Below, one piece after another: positions 6,544 through 11,581 of a stretch of 11,581 nucleotides of DNA. The stretch's first letter is position 1; every line of letters starts with the position of its first letter. Made by a program: the position numbers and the translations under genes. The notes under the pieces are model-generated. The model made no database searches. It was not told the DNA's origin and saw only the letters and a list, made by a program, of their open reading frames with translations. This DNA comes from Deltaproteobacteria bacterium (GTDB lineage Bacteria > Desulfobacterota > Desulfobacteria > C00003060): NCBI GenBank assembly GCA_030667105.1, contig DAOUWN010000034.1, positions 1 through 11,581 on the forward strand, in the 5' to 3' direction.

Positions 6544-7296
6544 TTACCTCCTTTTAGTTTCCGCATAGTGGATAAAGCGAGACCTTTGAAAAACGCCCCC
6601 GGGGGTCATCCACCGTTCCACTCGTTCCAAAAGAAAACCCAGCGTAATAGCCATGGCTGCAGTCGGCGCTGCCCCCTGAAGGATGATCAAAGCTTCACGG
6701 GCAAATACGCCAGTCAATGTAATTTTGCCCAAACCTGCCCCGCCGACAAGAACAGCGAGTTCCGCAGTGCCCACCGTGATAACGGTGGAGATTCTGATCC
6801 CAGCCATGATGACGGGTCTTGCCAAGGGCAACTCTATCTTCCGGGCAATTTGCATTCTGGTCAGTCCCATTCCCCTGGCAGCTTCTATCACCGCTGGATC
6901 GATCGTCTTGATACTCGCATAGGAATTCCGTAGGATGGGAAGGAGTCCATAGATGACCAATGCCACAATTGCTGACTGAAGGCCAAAACCCAGAAGTGGA
7001 GCCATAATAGCAATGACAGCCAGGCTCGGTACCGTCTGACCCACGCTTGCTCCGCCAATCACGGGTAGCGCGAGTTTCTCAAGACCTGCTCGGGTGACCA
7101 GGATTCCCAGGGGCACACCGATCGCAGTGGCTATGACGACTGCTATCAATACCATCTTGAAATGAGCCCATGCGCAATAGAGTAAATCATCGTACGTGAA
7201 GGTGCTGTAGATACCTATCTTGCCCAGACTAGTAACCCAAACAGTCGCTCCGACAAGAAGCGTAAGAAGGACAACCAGAATCACCTGATGTCTCAT
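6544..7296 (-). CDS. Quaternary-amine ABC transporter permease (OpuCD/YehY-like)
   Basis: This is one of two membrane subunits of the importer. Seen: 250 residues, an N-terminal helix (4-24), further hydrophobic helices around 47-68, 77-120 and 165-220, and the cytoplasmic EAA loop that contacts the ATPase (EAARGMGLTRMQIARKIELP, 138-157). The GxGTAELAVLVGGAGLG region (about 176-190) is typical of the glycine betaine permease family. It shares the IDPAVIEA-RGMG pattern with the other permease of the cluster, so the two are paralogues that likely form a heterodimer. The start codon overlaps the stop of the ATPase gene (ATGA), indicating translational coupling. It is slightly longer than its partner because of an extra N-terminal helix and linker. 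Confidence 0.93.
   Translation of the reverse strand: MRHQVILVVLLTLLVGATVWVTSLGKIGIYSTFTYDDLLYCAWAHFKMVLIAVVIATAIGVPLGILVTRAGLEKLALPVIGGASVGQTVPSLAVIAIMAPLLGFGLQSAIVALVIYGLLPILRNSYASIKTIDPAVIEAARGMGLTRMQIARKIELPLARPVIMAGIRISTVITVGTAELAVLVGGAGLGKITLTGVFAREALIILQGAAPTAAMAITLGFLLERVERWMTPGGVFQRSRFIHYAETKRR
6546..6554 (-). promoter_or_regulatory. Strong ribosome binding site of the substrate-binding protein gene
   Basis: On the - strand this reads AAAGGAGGT, six bases before the ATG at 6539, and it overlaps the stop codon of the permease gene. It is the strongest such site of the operon, fitting the need for more binding protein than transporter core, and it rejects the longer open frame starting at 6566. 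Confidence 0.8.
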
Positions 7297-8444
7297 TGAG
7301 ATGGTTCTCTCTGAGGCGCAGTCCGCCCCAAGTGAACGGAGGCCTTCTGAGCAGCTTCCCTCAGTGCCTCCCGGATTGCCTGAAACGTTAAGACGCCCTC
7401 TAATCTGTCATGTTGATCGACTATTGCCAGTACACTGAGCCCGCTCGTCAACATTAAGGAAAGGGCTTCACTCAAGACAGCATTTCTGGTGGCGCTGATT
7501 GCCGAAGTACTCATGATTTCTCTTACCTTCTGGCCCCTTTCCAAATCTGAGGAGACCACCCATCCTGTAAACCTTCCCTCATCGTCAACAACCGCCAGCC
7601 AGTCGATTCCCTCTCGCTCCATCCGATCTCGAACGGCTTTTACTTCCTCGTCGGGTTTTGCCGTACGCGGTGACCTCCACATGACCTCCTTTGTGCGGAT
7701 CAGTTGCAAACCTTTAAGTCCCCGATCGGCGCCAACAAAATCCGCTACAAACTCATCTTTCGGCCCATAAAGTAGCTCGGCAGGTGGAGCGTATTGCACC
7801 AGCCGCCCTCCTTTCATCAAGGCTATCTTGTCCCCCATCTTGATCGCCTCATAAATATCGTGGGTCACAAATATGATGGTCTTTTGTAACTCCTGCTGTA
7901 TCTTCAAGAACTCATTCTGCAAGTCCACTCGGGTTATCGGATCGATGGCTCCAAAAGGCTCATCCATTAACAGGATAGGGGGATCCCCTCCAAATGCTCG
8001 GGCTACACCTACCCGCTGGCGCTGGCCACCAGAAAGCTCGCGCGGATACTTATCTATAAAACCATCAGGCGTCATTCTCAAAAGCTCTAGAAGCTCCTTG
8101 GCCCGCTTCCTGCGCTTGGCTTTCGGCCAGCCTTTTAGCGCCGGGACCGTCGCTATGTTCTCACCTATAGTCATGTGAGGAAAAAGCCCTATCTCCTGAA
8201 TGGCATACCCTATGTTTCTTCGAAGTTCGTTCTCATCTATGCTGGTATTGTCCATTCCGTCAATATATATTCTTCCACTGGTAGGAAAAATCAGCCGGTT
8301 GATCATTTTCATTGTTGTGGTCTTGCCACATCCTGAAGGACCCAGCAGCACGCACAGCTCCCCCCGGTCGACCTCAAAGCTCACCTCCCTTACCGCTTCT
8401 GTGCCATCAGGATAGATCTTGGTCACTTTCTCCAGTCTGATCAT
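7293..8444 (-). CDS. Quaternary-amine ABC transporter ATP-binding protein with CBS domains (OpuCA/YehX-like)
   Basis: This cytoplasmic ATPase powers uptake. Seen: Walker A GPSGCGKTT (35-43), Q-loop Q83, signature LSGGQRQR (137-144), Walker B ILLMDEP (157-163), D-loop GAID (165-168) and switch H195. A C-terminal pair of CBS motifs covers about 258-368 (DWLAVVDDEGRFTGWV, then SVLAIVDQHDRLEGVL), as in OpuA/OpuC-type ATPases where the CBS pair senses ionic strength or a nucleotide. At 383 residues it is full length. A short Q/P/R-rich tail follows the second CBS. The start is seven bases after the upstream permease stop; the Shine-Dalgarno is weak (GAGAGG, far). All catalytic residues are present, so it should be active. 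Confidence 0.95.
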   Translation of the reverse strand: MIRLEKVTKIYPDGTEAVREVSFEVDRGELCVLLGPSGCGKTTTMKMINRLIFPTSGRIYIDGMDNTSIDENELRRNIGYAIQEIGLFPHMTIGENIATVPALKGWPKAKRRKRAKELLELLRMTPDGFIDKYPRELSGGQRQRVGVARAFGGDPPILLMDEPFGAIDPITRVDLQNEFLKIQQELQKTIIFVTHDIYEAIKMGDKIALMKGGRLVQYAPPAELLYGPKDEFVADFVGADRGLKGLQLIRTKEVMWRSPRTAKPDEEVKAVRDRMEREGIDWLAVVDDEGRFTGWVVSSDLERGQKVREIMSTSAISATRNAVLSEALSLMLTSGLSVLAIVDQHDRLEGVLTFQAIREALREAAQKASVHLGRTAPQREPSQ

Positions 8445-8451
8445 TTTCGCA

Positions 8452-9114
8452 CTAGCCTCTCAAGCCCTTGGGCGTAACCCAGCGCTCCAACAGGGCCATA
8501 AGCCCGTCGACTAGCAAAGCAAGCACAGAAACAGACACGCCTCCTGTAATGATTAAATCCATTCGAGCGTTTCTTAATCCCCGAAATATGGGCACTCCAA
8601 GCCCACCGGCACCGATCAAAGCTGCAATTGCCGCAATACCGATAATGAGCACCATGGCGTTTCTCAACCCAGCCATAATCACGGGGAAAGCAAGGGGGAG
8701 ATTGATCTTGAAAAGAAGTTGCCTTTCGCTCATCCCCATGCCCCTGCCGGCCTCGATCATCGCTGGATCAACCTGGCGGATCGCAGTGCAAGTATTGCGT
8801 ATGATAGGTAACTGGCCGTAAACAATCAGAGTAATGACTGCAGGAAGGAAACCGATGGCGCTCAATCCTATGCGGCTCAAAAGGACCATTAGCAGCCCCA
8901 AAAGGGCGAGGCTGGGGACTGTCATCATGATTTCCGCAAGATAGAGCGCCACCTCTGCCATCTGTTCTCTACCTTTTGCTGATATGAAGATCCCTAACGT
9001 TATGCCGAGGACGGCTCCTATTCCAATGGCAACAAGACTTATGCACAGGTGATCAACGATCCAGCCTGTCACCATTTCAGGATGTTGAATGACAAATTGA
9101 TAGGCGTCTAACAT
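8452..9114 (-). CDS. Quaternary-amine ABC transporter permease (OpuCB/YehW-like)
   Basis: This is the second membrane subunit and the first gene of the importer operon. Seen: 220 residues with about five or six hydrophobic helices (about 22-45, 56-80, 84-103, 143-167, 186-206) and an EAA-type loop EAGRGMGMSERQLLFKINLP (121-140). MTVPSLALLGLL and IGAGGLGVPIFRGL are family motifs. A Shine-Dalgarno-like AAGGTAAG lies about six bases before the ATG. Upstream is a 133-base divergent gap where the operon promoter should be. The order permease-ATPase-permease-binding protein resembles the OpuC and YehWXYZ systems, though exact orientation differs among species. Confidence 0.93.
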   Translation of the reverse strand: MLDAYQFVIQHPEMVTGWIVDHLCISLVAIGIGAVLGITLGIFISAKGREQMAEVALYLAEIMMTVPSLALLGLLMVLLSRIGLSAIGFLPAVITLIVYGQLPIIRNTCTAIRQVDPAMIEAGRGMGMSERQLLFKINLPLAFPVIMAGLRNAMVLIIGIAAIAALIGAGGLGVPIFRGLRNARMDLIITGGVSVSVLALLVDGLMALLERWVTPKGLRG

Positions 9115-9247
9115 ACACGCTTACCTTCAGCCAGTTCCCGGAGCGCCAGCCCAAAAAATCTATTGCCCCGCAGGTCTCCTCGTGCTAAGAGACATTTCCT
9201 CTATAGAACATCTCAATTCAGATCTTTTTTACAAAGGACACACTCGG
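9115..9247. promoter_or_regulatory. Divergent intergenic region between the importer operon and the amidase genes
   Basis: This gap must hold the promoter of the - strand importer operon and probably one for the + strand genes. I looked for sigma-70-like boxes: on the - strand TTGTAA near 9230 and TTCTAT near 9205 are about 20 bases apart, which is too wide to be convincing. On the + strand TTGCCC (about 9163) with TAAGAG 17 bases later is weak. No clear operator palindrome is seen. Confidence 0.3.
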
Positions 9248-9373
9248 ATGTCAAGCCGTCTCCAAAGACCTTCGCCAGCGACCGATTTCGAGACCCAGCA
9301 CGATCTCGTCAAAGAGATCATTTACGAAATCCGCAAACTCTTGCAGGCGAGAGAACTCTACAAGTTCCTGTGA
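9248..9373 (+). CDS. Possible 41-residue small protein upstream of the amidase
   Basis: This open frame would give a soluble, strongly helical peptide. Its C-terminal half (VKEIIYEIRKLLQARELYKFL) has alternating charged and hydrophobic residues as in an amphipathic helix or short coiled coil. AAAGGA lies about nine bases before the ATG, and the stop is 23 bases before the amidase start, with the amidase's own strong site between. The frame stays open upstream to 9182, but no better start is seen. I do not recognise a family. Two overlapping frames are also open here, which lowers confidence. It could be a small partner of the amidase, a leader peptide, or not a gene. Confidence 0.4.
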   Translation: MSSRLQRPSPATDFETQHDLVKEIIYEIRKLLQARELYKFL

Positions 9374-9396
9374 GCGAAAAGGAGGCTAGGTGAGTA

Positions 9397-10332
9397 ATGA
9401 AAGTCATAGTCTATCAGACAAACCCTGCCCTGTTGGACCTTGAGGCCAACCTGGACGAAGTAGTCACGAAGATTCACGAGGGTAGAGAAAAAGGCGGCCA
9501 GTTGATCGTTTTCCCGGAATTGAGCCTGACCGGATATTTTGTGGGACAGCAATACCATGAGGTCTCGCTCAGACTCGATTCTGAGCAAATCAGACGATTG
9601 GCCTCCGCCACAAAAGGCACGGCTGCCGTTGTGGGCTTTATTGAAGAATCCCCGTCCATGAATTTCTACAACTCCGCTCTAGTGGCAGTTGATGGACAAA
9701 TACTCTTCGCCTATCGAAAACTGAACCTTCCGAACTATGGTGTCTTTGAAGAACGTAAATACTTCTCTCCTGGAAAACACATCCCTGTCTTTCGCCTCCA
9801 TGACTTTTCTATCGCTGTCTTTATCTGCAATGACGTCTGGCACCCGTCCCTGCCCTACCTTGGGGTTTGCCAAAAAGCTGATGTTTTTGTCACAATAATC
9901 AACTCCTGTAAGGGATCCATGGGACCGGAGTTTTCCAATATTGAAACCTGGCAGGTTATCAACAGGTTCTATTCACAAGTCTTCGGTGTGTACAATATCT
10001 GCGCGAACCGTGTAGGACAAGAAGATTTTGATGAAAGACGAAGTGTTTCGGATGTGCCTGAGCCGGAAGAAGGGGAGACGCTGAATGCCGATCAACACTT
10101 TGGCTCCTCAACCTATCTGTTCTGGGGCGGTAGCGAGATCATCAGTCCTTTTGGTGAGTCCATTGTCAAGGCGGCTGTATATGAACCGGATGAGATACTT
10201 GCTGAGATCTCCAGGGATCTTCTGAGAAAGAAAAAAATTCTCCTTCCGTACTTGAGAAATGATGATCCCTATTTCACCCATCGAGAACTCCGGCAGATTC
10301 TCTATGGAAAACCTTCACGCGACCTAGTATGA
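9397..10332 (+). CDS. Nitrilase-superfamily amidohydrolase, NAD-synthetase glutaminase-like
   Basis: This is a carbon-nitrogen hydrolase with the Glu-Lys-Cys triad: E41 in FPELSLTGY, K108 in YRKLNLPNYGVFEERKYF, and C144 in FICNDVWHP. The stretch around K108 (LPNYGVFEE..YF) closely resembles the ammonia-producing glutaminase domain of glutamine-dependent NAD synthetase, but the synthetase half with its SGGxDS motif is absent, and 311 residues is one domain only. So it is a stand-alone amidase or glutaminase-like enzyme; the substrate is unknown, and it might pair with a separate ammonia-dependent NadE elsewhere. A strong AAAAGGAGG site (9377-9385) lies eleven bases before the ATG. The C-terminal 60 residues (EISRDLLRKKKILLPYLRNDDP) match the usual end of deltaproteobacterial relatives as far as I recall. 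It is cytoplasmic, with no signal peptide. Confidence 0.88.
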   Translation: MKVIVYQTNPALLDLEANLDEVVTKIHEGREKGGQLIVFPELSLTGYFVGQQYHEVSLRLDSEQIRRLASATKGTAAVVGFIEESPSMNFYNSALVAVDGQILFAYRKLNLPNYGVFEERKYFSPGKHIPVFRLHDFSIAVFICNDVWHPSLPYLGVCQKADVFVTIINSCKGSMGPEFSNIETWQVINRFYSQVFGVYNICANRVGQEDFDERRSVSDVPEPEEGETLNADQHFGSSTYLFWGGSEIISPFGESIVKAAVYEPDEILAEISRDLLRKKKILLPYLRNDDPYFTHRELRQILYGKPSRDLV

Positions 10333-10344
10333 ATTCTCGATCTG

Positions 10345-10476
10345 CGTAGCCTCCTAAATCGGTGGCTCAAAGGAAATAGGGGGAACTATTTAGTTTGGGG
10401 CTACGGACTATAGCCGGAAAAGCTGGTTTCCTGACCAGCCTGCCCCACCCTAACAATCAGGACGCTATTACAGGAG
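10345..10476 (+). promoter_or_regulatory. Structured leader with alternative pairings before the zinc-finger gene
   Basis: Hairpins seen: AAATAG/CTATTT (10374-10379 with 10386-10391, six-base loop), GGCTA/TAGCC (10399-10403 with 10411-10415) and GCTGGT/ACCAGC (10422-10427 with 10434-10439). A longer-range helix CGTAGCC/GGCTACG (10345-10351 with 10399-10405) uses the same bases as the second hairpin, so the two exclude each other. CTCCT at 10351-10355 is complementary to the ribosome binding site AGGAG at 10472-10476. No T-tract follows, so any switch would act on translation. It does not match the conserved cores I know for TPP, cobalamin, SAM-I, glycine, c-di-GMP-I, fluoride, ZTP or Moco riboswitches. 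The pairing is direct; the regulatory role is inference. Confidence 0.45.
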
Positions 10477-10482
10477 ATGGCA

Positions 10483-11109
10483 ATGGAAACCAGAAGATTT
10501 AACCCTGCGGACGTTACAGACCTCGAAGGCCTTCGCAAACAGCTTTCCAAAGTAAACCGCCTTCGCCATAAGTATTTGACCGGAGTGCAGGCTTTCCGCG
10601 TGAGGCTCCAACGGTATCTTATGGCACGTAAAAGACCCGAGGGAGCACTTGAAAGCCTGCTTCAGGGCAAGCCACAGGATGTGAGAGACTTTTTCATCGA
10701 TGAACGGGATGCCGCTTTAGAGATTTCCTGTAAGGACCTCTGGAGCCTATGGGAATTTTCGAATGCACACCTTTTTTCGGCATTGAGCATTGACTATTCT
10801 CAGGGCAAAGACCGCACTTTCAAATGTGGCACCTGCCAGAATTGCGGTATCCCGTTGACGGGCAACCAGAAAACATTCTGCTCAACCAGCTGTGGCAACC
10901 TGTACCGGAAACGGACCTGGAAACGGGCAAATAAAAGGACTGTAAGGGCTAACCGGAAAGCGGAGTCTGGTTTTTCGTCCGGCTGCAATCCTTGCGAAGG
11001 TGAGGGCAAACGGGATCTTGAATGTGAAAAGTTAAGTGACTGCCTGTACCTTACGCTGAAGTGGAAAAATTTTAACTGCGAAGGGTGTAAATATTATGAA
11101 AAAGTGTAA
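10483..11109 (+). CDS. Cysteine-rich zinc-finger protein with CGNR-like motif, function unknown
   Basis: I recognise motifs but not a named family. Numbering from the ATG at 10483: an N-terminal helical, basic region (12-100), then a cysteine cluster C115-x2-C118-x2-C121 followed by C133 and C137 in FCSTSCGNLYRKRTWKR, resembling the zf-CGNR finger (WCSxxxCGNR) with Leu in place of the final Arg. A basic stretch (142-159) suggests nucleic acid binding. A second cluster, C168, C171, C181, C187, C199 and C202, ends the protein with CLYLTLKWKNFNCEGCKYYE, a spacing that looks like a separate metal site. AGGAG (10472-10476) is six bases before this ATG but only touches an ATG six bases upstream, so the downstream start is preferred; length 208. 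It follows a structured leader and is closed by a terminator, hence probably a single-gene transcript. A transcription regulator is the best guess. Confidence 0.75.
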   Translation: METRRFNPADVTDLEGLRKQLSKVNRLRHKYLTGVQAFRVRLQRYLMARKRPEGALESLLQGKPQDVRDFFIDERDAALEISCKDLWSLWEFSNAHLFSALSIDYSQGKDRTFKCGTCQNCGIPLTGNQKTFCSTSCGNLYRKRTWKRANKRTVRANRKAESGFSSGCNPCEGEGKRDLECEKLSDCLYLTLKWKNFNCEGCKYYEKV

Positions 11110-11160
11110 AACCGTCGACCGGTAGACGCTCCCAGACAAAGAAATAGTTCGTAGACTTGG

Positions 11161-11195
11161 CCCCATGATCAACTCTGATTGTGGGGTTTTTGTTT
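11161..11195 (+). terminator. Rho-independent terminator after the zinc-finger gene
   Basis: CCCCATGATCA (11161-11171), loop ACTC and TGATTGTGGGG (11176-11186) form an 11-base-pair stem with two G-T wobbles, followed at once by TTTTTGTTT. It lies 51 bases after the stop codon. The reverse orientation lacks a T-tract on its 3' side, so it acts on + strand transcripts. Confidence 0.9.
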
Positions 11196-11581
11196 GCAAT
11201 CAACCTTGAACCCTGTAGGTCCCGTATTGGGGAAAGCCGTGATGGGCTTTGGATTGCTTGCAGGGTTTTCTTTGGCCCCTGCATCCCCTGTGCTGGCAAT
11301 AGCTGGCTTTGTGGGAGTGGGGGCTTTCTGTTTTATGGAAGCTAGGGCCGCCATTTTTGTTTGAGCATTTCCAAATAGTACGCGAGTACCGCTCCCAAGG
11401 CGAAAATGCCCATCAGACTGAGGATTTCCATGAGGGTTTCCATATTATTGTTATCGGCACGAAGGCAACAAATCTCAAGATGTGGCGGATGCAAACGTCA
11501 GGAAGGCCATAACCATGCATCCACACACGCTTAGAAGTTGCTCGGGCATAGTCAGGAGGCACGTATTAGGCCACAGGACGG
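11196..11581. other. Terminal region without a confident gene
   Basis: This stretch has open frames on both strands over the same bases. From about 11179 to 11364 the + strand could encode a hydrophobic 61-residue peptide (GLLAGFSLAPASPVLAIAGFVG), vaguely like the membrane part of DUF2892 proteins, but its start lies inside the terminator and has no ribosome binding site. The complementary frame (11169-11354, - strand) is proline/lysine/alanine-rich and looks like its shadow, or the reverse. AGGAGG at 11552-11557 on the + strand could belong to a gene that begins at or beyond the window edge. I see no RNA gene here. Confidence 0.5.
11342..11443 (-). CDS. Possible 33-residue single-pass membrane peptide
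   Basis: The - strand frame from the ATG at 11443 to TAG at 11342 encodes a peptide with an acidic start (METLMEIL), one clean hydrophobic helix (LSLMGIFALGAVLAYYL) and a basic end (KQKWRP). This layout of one helix with positive charges after it is typical of small membrane proteins such as transporter or oxidase accessory subunits. No Shine-Dalgarno is seen upstream, and no partner gene is inside the window. It is therefore a candidate only. Confidence 0.3.
   Translation of the reverse strand: METLMEILSLMGIFALGAVLAYYLEMLKQKWRP

Noticed and set aside
6430..6933. 167-residue + strand frame across the permease and binding-protein genes
   Set aside because: It crosses the junction of two well-supported - strand genes and its protein is low-complexity and unlike any family.
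9163..9393. 76-residue + strand frame overlapping the small ORF before the amidase
   Set aside because: Arg/Ser/Pro-rich composition and poor start context; the overlapping frame ending at 9373 has the better ribosome binding site and a plausible helical sequence.
11169..11354. 61-residue - strand frame in the terminal region
   Set aside because: It is fully complementary to a hydrophobic + strand frame, ends inside the terminator stem and has no family motif, so neither strand could be called coding here.

Overview
The window looks like a chromosomal segment of a Gram-negative anaerobe, most likely Desulfobacterota (former Deltaproteobacteria). This is an inference from gene content: a dnaX-ebfC-recR cluster followed by a CxxCxxCC (YkgJ-type) protein and murI, a tandem ACT protein, short period-7/8 intergenic repeats, and moderate GC. 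I cannot name the species. I see no rRNA, tRNA, CRISPR array, insertion sequence or phage integrase.

Left part (1-5240, all + strand): clamp-loader gene dnaX, nucleoid protein ebfC, recombination mediator recR, a cysteine-rich YkgJ-family protein that overlaps recR, and murI. The true start of murI is a TTG just after a heptameric repeat. After a 97-base gap with a nested inverted repeat come a two-ACT-domain protein with an unusual insertion and a SagB-type nitroreductase that appears to carry a Tat export signal. The first genes are packed like an operon for replication and repair. The last two are separated from each other by only about ten bases.

Middle part (5284-9114, all - strand): a complete OpuC/YehZYXW-type quaternary-amine ABC importer. 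In transcription order it is permease, ATPase with tandem CBS domains, second permease, and secreted substrate-binding protein, followed by a 90-residue three-helix membrane protein of unknown function. It converges with the nitroreductase gene. Together these proteins would import glycine betaine, choline, carnitine or a related compound, with the CBS domains plausibly sensing ionic strength or a nucleotide.

Right part (9115-11581, + strand): a divergent intergenic region, a possible 41-residue ORF, and a stand-alone nitrilase-superfamily amidase resembling the glutaminase half of NAD synthetase. Next comes a structured leader of about 100 bases with mutually exclusive pairings that I cannot assign to a known RNA family. 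It precedes a cysteine-rich zinc-finger protein with a CGNR-like motif, which is closed by a clear Rho-independent terminator. The last ~390 bases hold no confident gene, though a 33-residue single-helix ORF on the - strand is possible.

The most interesting points are the leader RNA plus zinc-finger pair, the Tat-exported SagB-like flavoprotein beside the inserted ACT protein, and the accessory membrane protein of the importer. I found no obvious new multi-gene defence or biosynthetic system.
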